A stretch of DNA of 11,091 nucleotides from Acinetobacter sp. (GCA_008017255.1 SSHD01000128.1:1-11091), one strand, 5' to 3'; shown: positions 1 to 7,154, counted from the stretch's first letter. Made by a program: numbers and translations. The notes: generated by a model from the letters alone, not told the origin.

Positions 1-1145
1 ATTTCCACCAATGCCATTGCCAAATCTTCGTCAATATCTAGACGTGACACAAACATATCAAGATATTGCTGTGCTTCATCTTGTTGGCGAGCACGATACT
101 CTTCTTCCAACATCATGTCGAGCTTATAACCCGTCAATTCAGATGCCAAACGTACATTTTGACCTTGCGAACCAATCGCACGTGCCAACTGATCGTTGGT
201 GGCGAAAATAATATCCGCACTGCGTGCATCTTCATCCAGCACAATACCCGATACATCCGCTGGTTCTAAAGCGCTGGCAATATACTGTGCAGGGTCATCT
301 GACCACACCACCACATCAATACGCTCGCCATTTAACTCTTGTTGTACTGCTTGAATACGCGTACCACGCATACCAATACATGCACCGACTGGGTCAATAC
401 GATGATCGTTGGTTTTCACGGCAATTTTAGCCCGCACACCTGGTTGACGCGCTGCGGCTTTAATTTCGATGATTTCTTCAGAAATTTCTGGAATTTCTTT
501 TTTCATCAAGGCAATCAGCATTTCAGGACGAGCACGTGACAAGAGTAGCTGCGCGCCACGACCTTCACGATTCACGCTATACAAAATAGCGTTAATACGT
601 TGTTTTGGCTTTAAAATTTCTTTGTGAATGGTTTCTTCACGTGCCAAATATGCTTCCGCATTATCACCCAAGTCGATAATAAAACCGTCTTTGGTTTGCT
701 TTTTCACTTCGCCGTAAATGAGCTCACCGACTTTAGACTCATAAGCATCGGCAATTAACGCACGTTCAGCTTCGCGAATTTTCTGTACAATCACTTGCTT
801 GGCAATTTGCGCCGCAATACGACCAAACTCAATCGATTCAACTTCCAACTCACGCACATCACCAATTGACCATTGTGCAGGATCTAAATCAGAAATCGCA
901 TCTTGGCATGCTGGCATTTCATGGTCTTCATCTGCAACCACAGTCCATTGACGGAAAGTCCGATATTCACCAGTTTTCCGATCAATCTCAATGCGAAGCT
1001 GTGCTTCTTCTGAGTTTGTGCCTTCGTAGAATTTTTTCTTCGTTGCAGCAACAAGCGCTTGCTCTAATGCCTCGAAGATCGCTTCACGACTAACACCTTT
1101 TTCATTACTGACCGTTTCTGCAACGGTAAGAATTTCGCGGCCCAT
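1..1145 (-). CDS. nusA: Transcription termination/antitermination factor NusA (3' end cut by window edge)
   Basis: NusA binds RNA polymerase and nascent RNA in the cytoplasm and modulates pausing, intrinsic termination and antitermination. Reading the minus strand from the ATG at 1145-1143 gives 381 codons open to the window edge, beginning MGREILTVAETVSNEKGVSR. The N-terminal polymerase-binding domain covers about residues 1-130. An S1 domain follows (GELIYGEVKKQTKDGFIIDL near residue 140). Two KH domains come next: the first contains DPVGACIGMRGTRIQAV, the second IIFATNDQLARAIGSQGQNV. The sequence stops after LDIDEDLAMALVE, at the beginning of the C-terminal repeat region; the E. coli protein is 495 residues, so roughly the last quarter is missing from the window. 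A GTAGGTGA ribosome-binding site precedes the start. It lies 37 nt downstream of rimP, the usual rimP-nusA-infB operon order. No damage is visible. Confidence 0.97.
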   Translation of the reverse strand, partial: MGREILTVAETVSNEKGVSREAIFEALEQALVAATKKKFYEGTNSEEAQLRIEIDRKTGEYRTFRQWTVVADEDHEMPACQDAISDLDPAQWSIGDVRELEVESIEFGRIAAQIAKQVIVQKIREAERALIADAYESKVGELIYGEVKKQTKDGFIIDLGDNAEAYLAREETIHKEILKPKQRINAILYSVNREGRGAQLLLSRARPEMLIALMKKEIPEISEEIIEIKAAARQPGVRAKIAVKTNDHRIDPVGACIGMRGTRIQAVQQELNGERIDVVVWSDDPAQYIASALEPADVSGIVLDEDARSADIIFATNDQLARAIGSQGQNVRLASELTGYKLDMMLEEEYRARQQDEAQQYLDMFVSRLDIDEDLAMALVE

Positions 1146-1182
1146 AAGTCACCTACAGATTTCTTATACAATTAAGTTAATA

Positions 1183-1707
1183 TTAGTCTTGATAGATTAA
1201 ATTTGCTTTATCAATATTATGACTATCAATTTCGAGGATATGATTACCGTCTACTTCCACCTGTATCAGCTCTTTGTCTAAGTCGACAGAAACTAATTTG
1301 GCTTGGAATTTACGACGATTTTCAACAGCAGCAATTAAGCGCAAAGCTACTTGTTGTCCAATGTATGCAGGCAGTTGATTCAATTGAAAAATTGGACGAT
1401 CCCAACCCGGCGATGAAACTTCTAACGCATATTCACCCGAAATTGGATCATGTACATCGAGCATCGCACCGACTTGCTGCGTCACCAGTACACAATCTTG
1501 CACACCTATGCCACGCCCTTGTTCAACTTCACCATCTTCATTCAGAACAGGTGCCGCGCTCTCCTCAATCGCTTTATCAATATAAATACGCAATAAAGAA
1601 CGCTTACCTTGCGGGATAAATTCAATCCCCCATAGCTCTACACCACACGCAGCCACAGCTGGTGCGATTAGATCATGTAATGCTTGAGATTTGTTTGATA
1701 ATTTCAT
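1183..1707 (-). CDS. rimP: Ribosome maturation factor RimP
   Basis: RimP assists late maturation of the 30S ribosomal subunit in the cytoplasm. The 174-residue product has the conserved signature [13 protein letters not shown] at residues 95-107, joining the N-terminal alpha/beta domain to a C-terminal SH3-like domain that ends in [12 protein letters not shown]. The opening [22 protein letters not shown] (about residues 9-30) is typical of the family. It is longer than the roughly 150-residue E. coli protein because of an acidic insert at about residues 47-67 ([20 protein letters not shown]), a difference I associate with Acinetobacter relatives. The gene precedes nusA by 37 nt and is probably co-transcribed with it. 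Two terminators upstream (1826-1846 and 1880-1910) separate it from the tRNA cluster, so it should have its own promoter within about 1710-1825 or depend on read-through. Confidence 0.96.
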   Translation of the reverse strand: MKLSNKSQALHDLIAPAVAACGVELWGIEFIPQGKRSLLRIYIDKAIEESAAPVLNEDGEVEQGRGIGVQDCVLVTQQVGAMLDVHDPISGEYALEVSSPGWDRPIFQLNQLPAYIGQQVALRLIAAVENRRKFQAKLVSVDLDKELIQVEVDGNHILEIDSHNIDKANLIYQD

Positions 1708-1825
1708 TTACGCTCATCGCTCTCATGTGAGCCCATCAATCTTAACCGTATAGTAAAGCACGACTATTTGACCTTTGCCGTATACGGCGCATGTCGAGAC
1801 CACACGATCGCTAATTACAACCAAT
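1708..1825. other. rimP upstream region with a 12-bp palindrome
   Basis: This stretch lies between the second terminator and the rimP start and must contain the rimP-nusA promoter if the terminators are efficient. I do not find a convincing sigma-70 pair. On the minus strand TACTAT/TATACG at about 1747-1754 could be a -10 element but has no good -35. The perfect palindrome GCCGTATACGGC occupies 1777-1788, and its core CCGTATA recurs at 1746-1752. The pair could be an operator or chance. No credible coding frame is present: an open frame through here also crosses both terminators and a tRNA remnant. Confidence 0.4.
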
Positions 1826-1846
1826 AAAAAAGGGCGTATATCGCCC
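1826..1846 (-). terminator. Rho-independent terminator (distal of a tandem pair)
   Basis: On the minus strand GGGCG (1846-1842 complement) pairs with CGCCC (1836-1832 complement) around the loop ATATA and is followed directly by six U (1831-1826). The compact GC-rich stem plus U-tract is a textbook intrinsic terminator. It lies about 34 nt beyond the first terminator and backs it up at the end of the tRNA cluster, before rimP. Confidence 0.72.
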
Positions 1847-1879
1847 CCATATGACACAGAAAACCATCGTTCACTGTGC

Positions 1880-1910
1880 AAAAAGGCCCACCTTATTGTG
1901 AGCCTCTTTT
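1880..1910 (-). terminator. Rho-independent terminator ending the tRNA cluster
   Basis: On the minus strand AAAAGAGGCUCAC (1910-1898) pairs with GUGGGCCUUUUU (1891-1880) through about 12 base pairs, including G-U wobbles, around a six-base loop, and ends in a run of U. It starts about 9 nt after the CCA end of the last tRNA-derived unit, so transcripts from the tRNA-fMet promoter should stop here. The near-symmetric A and U runs mean it could also act on plus-strand transcripts. Confidence 0.82.
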
Positions 1911-1918
1911 TAGAAACT

Positions 1919-1984
1919 TGGTAGCGGCAAGTTGGATTGAACCAACGACTTTCGCCATTATATGGAGAGTTGAGCCCAACGAGC
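1919..1984 (-). pseudogene. tRNA-fMet-derived remnant, unit A
   Basis: On the minus strand this copy begins GCTCGTTGGGCTCA, matching the initiator tRNA from the D-stem 3' strand into the anticodon loop, then diverges through CTCTCCATATAATGGCGA. It rejoins the tRNA at AGTCGTTGGTTCAAT and ends GCCGCTACCA. The T-stem is still fully paired (GTTGG with CCAAC), with a six-base instead of seven-base loop, and the CCA end is intact. The 5' acceptor strand, 5' D-arm and normal anticodon stem are absent, so it cannot fold as a cloverleaf. It lies 43 nt downstream of the intact tRNA-fMet at 2028-2104 and would be transcribed with it before the terminator at 1880-1910. Confidence 0.85.
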
Positions 1985-2027
1985 AATCAACTTTACAAGC
2001 AATGACATTCTACCCGTTTTAGAAACT

Positions 2028-2104
<77 letters not shown>

Positions 2105-2117
2105 ACAACGTGCAAAA

Positions 2118-2145
2118 ATTATATACAAATATGAAAAAAAGTCAA
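2118..2145 (-). promoter_or_regulatory. Sigma-70 promoter for tRNA-fMet (2028-2104)
   Basis: On the minus strand TTGACT (2145-2140) and a perfect TATAAT (2123-2118) are separated by 16 bp. The region upstream of the -35 is A/T-rich (AAATTTTTAAA), resembling an UP element. Predicted initiation is about 7 nt beyond the -10, near 2111, leaving a very short leader before the tRNA at 2104. This is the best promoter match in the window and would drive tRNA-fMet plus remnant A up to the terminators. Confidence 0.8.
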
Positions 2146-2168
2146 TTTAAAAATTTCTTCATACTTGC

Positions 2169-2192
2169 TTGATTAAGTTGCACCTTAATCAA
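2169..2192. other. Perfect 9-bp hairpin between remnant C and the tRNA promoter
   Basis: TTGATTAAG and CTTAATCAA (as read on either strand) flank a six-base loop. On the minus strand it falls directly after unit C and before the tRNA-fMet promoter, so it could end or process the upstream transcript. It is not followed by an immediate U-tract on either strand, so I do not call it an intrinsic terminator. Confidence 0.5.
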
Positions 2193-2194
2193 AT

Positions 2195-2258
2195 GTGCGT
2201 GGGTGTTAGATTAAACCAATCGCCTTCGCCATTTATATGAAAGCCAAGCCCGACAAGC
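2195..2258 (-). pseudogene. tRNA-fMet-derived remnant, unit C (most degraded)
   Basis: On the minus strand GCTTGTCGGGCTT corresponds to GCTCGTCGGGCTC of the initiator tRNA. It is followed by the shared replacement segment TCATATAAATGGCGAAGG and then a decayed T-arm (ATTGGTTTAATCTAAC) and acceptor region (CCCACGCACA) in which the CCA end is no longer recognisable. The T-stem retains only partial pairing. The 3' boundary is approximate. It lies in tandem directly after unit B and carries the most substitutions of the three, so it appears the oldest or least constrained. Confidence 0.7.
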
Positions 2259-2301
2259 CAACAACCTCACAACAATAGCAACACCATACACTTTTAAAAC
2301 T

Positions 2302-2368
2302 TGGTAGCAGAAGCTGGATGTGAACCAACGACCTTCGCCATCTATATGGAGAGCTGAGCCCGACGAGC
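2302..2368 (-). pseudogene. tRNA-fMet-derived remnant, unit B (best preserved)
   Basis: The minus strand reads GCTCGTCGGGCTCA exactly as in the initiator tRNA, then GCTCTCCATATAGATGG where the tRNA has only TAACC, then CGAAGGTCGTTGGTTCA exactly as in the tRNA again, ending CTTCTGCTACCA. The T-stem GTTGG/CCAGC is intact and the CCA end is kept. No upstream sequence complements the 3' acceptor strand TTCTGCT, so a normal acceptor stem and D-arm cannot form. It starts 43 nt after the CCA of the intact tRNA-fMet at 2412-2488 and is followed directly by unit C. Confidence 0.88.
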
Positions 2369-2411
2369 CAAACATCTTCATAACAATAGCATTACTACAC
2401 TCTTTAAAACT

Positions 2412-2488
<77 letters not shown>

Positions 2489-2529
2489 ACAACATCACTG
2501 CAAACACCTTACTGAACTGGTATTCAGCT

Positions 2530-2614
2530 TGGTGCGGAAGGGGGGACTTGAACCCCCACGCCCGAAGGCACTACCACCTCAAGGTAGCGTGTCTACCAAT
2601 TCCACCACCACCGC
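2530..2614 (-). tRNA. leuU: tRNA-Leu (anticodon GAG)
   Basis: The 85-nt minus-strand gene begins GCGGTGGTGGTGGAATTGG and has anticodon stem CTACC/GGTAG around TTGAGGT (anticodon GAG, reading CUC and CUU). The long class II variable arm is TGCCTTCGGGCGT, the T-stem GGGGG/CCCCC, and CCA is encoded (2532-2530). The acceptor stem is imperfect: U5 faces U68 and G6 pairs with U67. Position between secG and the initiator tRNA matches leuU of E. coli, also a GAG tRNA. Confidence 0.96.
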
Positions 2615-2633
2615 AGCTTTGTGGGACGCATTC

Positions 2634-2664
2634 TAGTCCTTCCCATACAAAAAGGAAAGGACTA
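2634..2664. other. Hairpin between secG and tRNA-Leu
   Basis: TAGTCCTTCC (2634-2643) pairs with GGAAAGGACTA (2654-2664) with a single bulged base and a ten-base loop. No U-tract follows on the minus strand, so it is not a classical terminator; it could be a processing site that separates the tpiA-secG mRNA from the tRNA precursor. On the minus strand the hexamer TAGAAT overlaps its end and is followed by a GC-rich GCGTCCC, reminiscent of stable-RNA promoters, but there is no good -35. Confidence 0.5.
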
Positions 2665-2671
2665 ATTGATC

Positions 2672-3001
2672 TTATTCTGTGGTTTTTGGCGCATTTGATG
2701 AAGTTTCAAGCGGCGCCACAGGTTGCGACGTTGTATTTTGTACAGATTTCAAGCTATAAGCATCTGTCGTTTGCTTCTTGGCAAACACCGCCAAGGTCAA
2801 ACTGGTCACAAAAAATATCGCAGTAAAAATTGCGGTCATACGAGTGAGGAAATTCCCCGCACCAGATGCACCAAATACGGTTGCTGCACCGCCACCACCA
2901 AATGATGCACCCGCTTCTGCGCCTTTACCTTGCTGCACCAAAACCAAAGCAATAATTAAAATTGCTAAAATAATATGCACAACCAGTATAAAACTATACA
3001 T
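2672..3001 (-). CDS. secG: Protein-export membrane protein SecG
   Basis: SecG is the small auxiliary subunit of the SecYEG translocon and stimulates SecA-driven export across the inner membrane. The 109-residue product has transmembrane segments at about residues 3-22 (FILVVHIILAILIIALVLV) and 53-74 (RMTAIFTAIFFVTSLTLAVF). Between them is the diagnostic loop QQGKGAEAGASFGGGGA. The C-terminal tail (about residues 76-109) is polar and Ser/Thr-rich. Length matches the family (E. coli SecG is 110 residues). It begins 12 nt after the tpiA stop, so the two genes form an operon, with tRNA-Leu 57 nt downstream. Confidence 0.96.
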   Translation of the reverse strand: MYSFILVVHIILAILIIALVLVQQGKGAEAGASFGGGGAATVFGASGAGNFLTRMTAIFTAIFFVTSLTLAVFAKKQTTDAYSLKSVQNTTSQPVAPLETSSNAPKTTE

Positions 3002-3013
3002 GTCTATTCCTTG

Positions 3014-3805
3014 TTATTTGCTTTGCGCAAATGAGTTTGCAATTTGGTAAAAAGAGTGTGCATTTAAAGATGCACCACCCACTAAAGCACCATTGATATT
3101 TGGGCACGCAGCCAATTCAGCCGCATTTTCAGGCTTTACACTACCACCATACAAAATGGCAATATTGCCACCAAAGGCGGTCATTTGCTGCAAACCAGCG
3201 CGAATTTTCGCATGCATGGCTTGCGCATCTGCGGCAGACGCAGTTTTACCTGTACCAATCGCCCAAATTGGCTCATAAGCAATAACCATATTTTGCCATT
3301 GTTCAGGTTTCACAATCGATGCAATATCACAAATTTGTTGTAGTACTACTTGCTCAGCCAAACCTTGTTCGCGCTGTTGCAGGCTTTCGCCCACACAATA
3401 AATAACCGTCAACCCTGCATTTAAAGCATGCTGTAATTTAGCTTGTAAAATCTCAACATCATCACCAAACAATTCACGACGTTCAGAGTGACCAACTAAA
3501 ACCAACGTAACACCACTATCTTTTAATAGTTCAGCACTCACCTCGCCAGTATAAGCACCTGTACCCGCAACACGAGAAACATCTTGCGCCACTGTATAAA
3601 TGTTTCGCACCGTGCTTTTGAGCTGCGTTTGAATACTGGTGAGAGCAATCGTGGTTGGTGCGACACCAATATGACACAATTCAGCCGCAATTGGATTTTG
3701 CTGCAATAACTGCTGCAGTTGTTCAACCCATTGCACAGCATCAGCATGCATTGGATTCATTTTCCAATTACCAACAACCCAAGGGGTAATGGTCGAATTC
3801 GACAT
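3014..3805 (-). CDS. tpiA: Triosephosphate isomerase
   Basis: TpiA interconverts dihydroxyacetone phosphate and glyceraldehyde 3-phosphate in glycolysis and gluconeogenesis in the cytoplasm. The 263-residue (beta/alpha)8 barrel carries the active-site Lys15 in GNWKMN (12-17), the electrophile His96 in LVGHSERR, and the catalytic base Glu168 in [12 protein letters not shown], which leads into the mobile loop. The phosphate-binding YGGSVKPEN is at 209-217. I choose the ATG at 3805-3803 ([17 protein letters not shown]) because it gives the family length and has a TAGGTAGGCG ribosome-binding site. An in-frame ATG at 3847 would add 14 residues with no homologous counterpart. tpiA is the first gene of tpiA-secG and diverges from pilB. 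Confidence 0.97.
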   Translation of the reverse strand: MSNSTITPWVVGNWKMNPMHADAVQWVEQLQQLLQQNPIAAELCHIGVAPTTIALTSIQTQLKSTVRNIYTVAQDVSRVAGTGAYTGEVSAELLKDSGVTLVLVGHSERRELFGDDVEILQAKLQHALNAGLTVIYCVGESLQQREQGLAEQVVLQQICDIASIVKPEQWQNMVIAYEPIWAIGTGKTASAADAQAMHAKIRAGLQQMTAFGGNIAILYGGSVKPENAAELAACPNINGALVGGASLNAHSFYQIANSFAQSK

Positions 3806-4037
3806 ACTTCGCCTACCTAACTTTATTAATTGCTCAAAATGCTGCATATTCTACACAGATTTTTATCAATTGCCGTTTTTTCTATCGTTAAAATTAAAAT
3901 CGACATTCAACAATCAAAACACGCCATATCGTAACGCTAGGGTATATTTCCTGTTGTATTTATTTAAAAATAGCTTGGTTTTAACCATTCTTTGCTTGCT
4001 TTGTTTGGCAAATCGGCTTTCTATTTAAAAAATAAAT

Positions 4038-4074
4038 CGGTGAAAAACTCGATCAGTTCAAAGTTTTTACACCG
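4038..4074. promoter_or_regulatory. Imperfect 12-bp inverted repeat upstream of pilB
   Basis: CGGTGAAAAACT (4038-4049) and AGTTTTTACACCG (4062-4074) are complementary apart from one extra A, around a 12-base centre. It lies about 50-90 bp upstream of the candidate pilB -10. No U-tract follows on either strand, so a regulator-binding site or an RNA hairpin is more likely than a terminator. The role is inference. Confidence 0.4.
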
Positions 4075-4125
4075 AATTAAGTCAAAAACAACACTTTCTG
4101 TAGTAGTATTTTTGCGTAACAAAAG

Positions 4126-4131
4126 TATAAT
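4126..4131 (+). promoter_or_regulatory. Candidate -10 element for the pilBCD-coaE operon
   Basis: A perfect TATAAT lies 42 nt before the pilB ATG. At 16-18 bp upstream there is only a poor -35 (GTAGTA/TAGTAT), and no extended -10 TG is present. If used, it would probably need an activator, possibly acting through the inverted repeat upstream. Confidence 0.35.
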
Positions 4132-4173
4132 TTTCAGAATAGCTATTATAACCATATTGACAAAGGCGGACAG

Positions 4174-5889
4174 ATGTCAGAATTACATACGTCTCCAAAA
4201 TTTTCGGGGTTTATTCGGCGCTTAGTCGAGGATGGTCATATCTCTGCTGCAAATATGCAAAGCGCAGTGGATACAGCCAAAAAGACGCAGCAAGACATTG
4301 TGGCTCATTTAATCGAGCACCATCGTCTTACGCCGCTCACTATTGCAGAAAGTATTTCACTGGAATTTGGTGAACCGCTTTTTGATTTGGCTGTATATGA
4401 TCCTTTATCACTACCTCCGGAAATCACAGACAATAAACTCATCCAAAAACATCGTGTGGTGCCGCTGATTCAACGTGGGCAAATCTTATATGTCGCCACC
4501 AGCAACCCCACCAATATTGATGCGATGGATGCGATTCGCTTCAACACCAAACTCACTATCGAACCAATTATTGTTGAACACAATAAGCTTGAAAAACTAA
4601 TCGACCAACATTTTGGCGATTCTGGTAGTTTTGATTTTGGTGAAGATGAAGATATCAACCTTGATCTTGATGTCGTGTCTACAACCACCAACGATGACGA
4701 TGACGATGCGCCGCAAGGTGAAGAAGCGCCGATTGTTAAGTACATTAATAAATTGTTGATTGATGCGATTCGTATGGGTGCATCAGATTTGCATTTTGAA
4801 CCCTATGAAAAAATGTATCGAGTCAGATACCGCGTCGATGGTGTATTACGTCAAATCGCGCATCCACCTTTACAATTAGCAACCCGCCTCGCCTCGCGTT
4901 TAAAAGTCATGTCGCAAATGGACATTTCTGAAAAACGTATGCCACAAGATGGACGAATTAAGCTCAAACTATCTAAATCCAAAGCGATTGATTTTCGTGT
5001 CAACTCTTTACCGACTTTGTTTGGCGAAAAGTTAGTTCTGCGTATTTTGGACCCCTCTAGCGCCATGCTTGGTATTGAGGCGCTCGGCTACGAAGAAGAT
5101 CAAAAAGCCTTGTTTATGGATGCGTTAGACAAACCACAGGGTATGCTGTTGATTACTGGACCGACGGGTTCTGGTAAAACGGTATCTTTATATACTGGTT
5201 TGAATATTCTCAATACCGAAGATACCAATATTTCGACCGCCGAAGATCCAGTAGAGATTAACTTAGAAGGCATTAACCAAGTCAATGTCAATACCAAAAC
5301 TGGATTAACTTTCTCTGCAGCACTCAAAGCATTCTTGCGTCAAGACCCCGACATTATCATGGTCGGTGAGATTCGTGACCTTGAAACCGCTGAAATTGCC
5401 ATTAAGGCTGCACAAACTGGTCACATGGTAATGTCAACCTTGCATACCAATAGTGCGCCAGAAACACTGACTCGCTTACGCAACATGGGGGTACCTTCGT
5501 TTAACATCGCAACTTCGGTCAACTTGGTGATTGCCCAACGTTTGGCACGCCGTCTATGTTCTCATTGCAAAGCACCAGTCGAAATTCCAAGACAAAGTCT
5601 GCTCGAGATGGGTTTTACAGAACAAGATTTGGCCAGCCCAGAGTTCGAAATATTCCAACCTGTGGGCTGCTCAGAATGCCGTGAAGGTTATAAAGGTCGT
5701 GTTGGTGTGTATGAGGTGATGAAGGTTACACCTGAAATTTCTAAAATTATTATGGAAGACGGTAATGCTTTACAAATTGCACAAGCCTCGGAACAAGCAG
5801 GGTTTAATAATCTACGCCGTTCTGGGCTAAAAAAAGTGATGCAAGGAGTCACCTCCCTGCAAGAAATCAACCGAGTAACTAGTGAATAA
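4174..5889 (+). CDS. pilB: Type IV pilus assembly ATPase PilB
   Basis: PilB is the hexameric cytoplasmic ATPase that powers pilin polymerisation at the inner membrane. The 571-residue protein has an N-terminal GSPII_E-type domain (about residues 20-150) and an acidic linker (157-180, including a run of Asp). The secretion ATPase core follows: Asp box ASDLHFEP (203-210), Walker A GPTGSGKT (329-336), Walker B region DIIMVGEIRD (393-402) and His box GHMVMSTLHTN (416-426). A tetracysteine zinc site is formed by Cys462, Cys465, Cys499 and Cys502. All motifs are intact and length is normal. An AAAGGCGGA ribosome-binding site precedes the ATG. The CxxC pair and the linked pilC-pilD distinguish it from retraction ATPases PilT/PilU. 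Confidence 0.97.
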   Translation: MSELHTSPKFSGFIRRLVEDGHISAANMQSAVDTAKKTQQDIVAHLIEHHRLTPLTIAESISLEFGEPLFDLAVYDPLSLPPEITDNKLIQKHRVVPLIQRGQILYVATSNPTNIDAMDAIRFNTKLTIEPIIVEHNKLEKLIDQHFGDSGSFDFGEDEDINLDLDVVSTTTNDDDDDAPQGEEAPIVKYINKLLIDAIRMGASDLHFEPYEKMYRVRYRVDGVLRQIAHPPLQLATRLASRLKVMSQMDISEKRMPQDGRIKLKLSKSKAIDFRVNSLPTLFGEKLVLRILDPSSAMLGIEALGYEEDQKALFMDALDKPQGMLLITGPTGSGKTVSLYTGLNILNTEDTNISTAEDPVEINLEGINQVNVNTKTGLTFSAALKAFLRQDPDIIMVGEIRDLETAEIAIKAAQTGHMVMSTLHTNSAPETLTRLRNMGVPSFNIATSVNLVIAQRLARRLCSHCKAPVEIPRQSLLEMGFTEQDLASPEFEIFQPVGCSECREGYKGRVGVYEVMKVTPEISKIIMEDGNALQIAQASEQAGFNNLRRSGLKKVMQGVTSLQEINRVTSE

Positions 5890-5912
5890 AATTAATAAAA
5901 AGGATTACAGTC

Positions 5913-7142
5913 ATGGCAGCTAAAAAAGCACAAATGATGCCTACTTTCGCTTATGAAGGGGTCGATCGTAAAGGATCGAAAGTTAAAGGGGAATTACCAG
6001 CACGCAGTATGGCTTTGGCAAAAGTCACACTACGTAAACAAGGCGTGATCATCAAAAATATTCGAGAAAAGCGTAAAAACATTCTCGAAGGTTTAATGAA
6101 AAAAAAGGTCACGACTTTAGACATTACCATTTTTACCCGTCAGTTAGCGACCATGATGAAAGCTGGTGTGCCACTGGTACAGGGCTTTGAAATTGTCGCT
6201 GAAGGTCTAGACAATCCAGCCATGCGTGAAGTGGTCTTGGGTATAAAAGGCGAGGTTGAAGGTGGTAATACCTTTGCTGGTGCATTACGTAAATACCCTT
6301 TACATTTTGACGACTTGTTTTGTTCTTTGGTTGAATCTGGTGAACAATCTGGTGCATTGGAAACCATGCTTGATCGAGTTGCAATCTATAAAGAAAAAAG
6401 TGAATTACTGAAACAGAAAATCAAAAAAGCCATGAAATATCCGATTTCCGTTATGGTTGTTGCAGCGATTGTAACCATTATTTTGATGGTGAAAGTAGTA
6501 CCAGTGTTCCAAGATGTATTTAGCTCTTTTGGTGCTGACCTACCTGCTTTTACTAAAATGGTGGTCGCAATGTCCAATTGGACTCAAAAATATTGGTTTA
6601 TCCTGATTGTGGTGGTTTGCACGATTATCGCAGCCCTTCTTGAAGCGAAAAAACGCAGTAAAAAATTTAGAAATGCCTTGGATAAATTAGCATTACGTTT
6701 ACCGATATTTGGTGATTTGGTCTATAAAGCCATTATTGCGCGCTACAGTCGCACGCTTGCCACCACATTCGCAGCCGGTGTACCTTTAATTGATGCGCTT
6801 GAATCTACCGCAGGTGCAACCAATAATGTCGTGTATGAAGAGGCAGTGCTGAAAATTCGTGACGATGTCTCCACTGGGCAACAACTACAGTTTGCAATGC
6901 GTGCATCAAATCGCTTTCCCTCCATGGCAATTCAAATGGTGGCGATTGGTGAAGAATCAGGGGCTTTGGACAGTATGCTCGATAAAGTCGCCACCCACTA
7001 TGAAAATGAAGTCGACAATGCTGTGGATGGCTTAACCTCGATGATGGAACCGTTAATTATGGCAGTTTTAGGTGTGTTGGTTGGTGGCCTCGTAATTGCC
7101 ATGTACCTACCAATCTTCCAAATGGGTTCTATTGTTGGTTAA
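5913..7142 (+). CDS. pilC: Type IV pilus inner-membrane platform protein PilC
   Basis: PilC is the inner-membrane platform that couples PilB rotation to pilus growth. The 409-residue protein has two tandem T2SSF domains, at about residues 72-195 and 275-397, each with a Gly-Glu-x-Ser-Gly-Ala-Leu signature (GEQSGALETML near 143; GEESGALDSML near 346). Predicted membrane helices lie at about 177-198, 227-244 and 379-402. The N-terminal cytoplasmic part is strongly basic (for example IREKRKN, LMKKK). It starts 23 nt after pilB with AAAAAGGA as ribosome-binding site. No defect is seen. Confidence 0.97.
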   Translation: MAAKKAQMMPTFAYEGVDRKGSKVKGELPARSMALAKVTLRKQGVIIKNIREKRKNILEGLMKKKVTTLDITIFTRQLATMMKAGVPLVQGFEIVAEGLDNPAMREVVLGIKGEVEGGNTFAGALRKYPLHFDDLFCSLVESGEQSGALETMLDRVAIYKEKSELLKQKIKKAMKYPISVMVVAAIVTIILMVKVVPVFQDVFSSFGADLPAFTKMVVAMSNWTQKYWFILIVVVCTIIAALLEAKKRSKKFRNALDKLALRLPIFGDLVYKAIIARYSRTLATTFAAGVPLIDALESTAGATNNVVYEEAVLKIRDDVSTGQQLQFAMRASNRFPSMAIQMVAIGEESGALDSMLDKVATHYENEVDNAVDGLTSMMEPLIMAVLGVLVGGLVIAMYLPIFQMGSIVG

Positions 7143-7154
7143 TTTGGTGGTTGA

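Larger units (their letters stand above)
2105..2193. other. Promoter-bearing spacer between remnant unit C and the second tRNA-fMet
   Basis: This AT-rich spacer breaks the repeat array. It contains the tRNA-fMet promoter (2118-2145) and a 9-bp perfect hairpin (2169-2192). Unlike the other spacers in the cluster it shows no similarity to the repeat unit. Confidence 0.6.
3806..4173. other. Divergent tpiA-pilB intergenic region
   Basis: The 368-nt AT-rich region separates the two divergent operons and contains no credible gene. Open frames here are short and have no recognisable content. It must hold both promoters. For tpiA a weak minus-strand -10 (TAGAAT, 3853-3848) lies about 45 nt before the start, but I find no good -35. 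For pilB a TATAAT lies at 4126-4131. A large inverted repeat occupies 4038-4074. I looked for a sigma-54 GG-N10-GC element, because some pilus genes use one, and found none with the right spacing. Confidence 0.5.

Noticed and set aside
1203..1619. 138-codon plus-strand open frame
   Set aside because: Antisense shadow of rimP with no family resemblance.
1723..1986. Minus-strand open frame of 87 codons upstream of rimP
   Set aside because: It runs through tRNA remnant A and both terminators and has no recognisable protein content.
3806..3847. Longer TpiA start adding 14 residues
   Set aside because: The extension has no family counterpart; the start at 3805 has a ribosome-binding site and gives the usual length.
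3969..4000. Sigma-54 promoter for pilB
   Set aside because: The TTGG and TTTGC elements are too far apart (15 bases instead of 10 between GG and GC).
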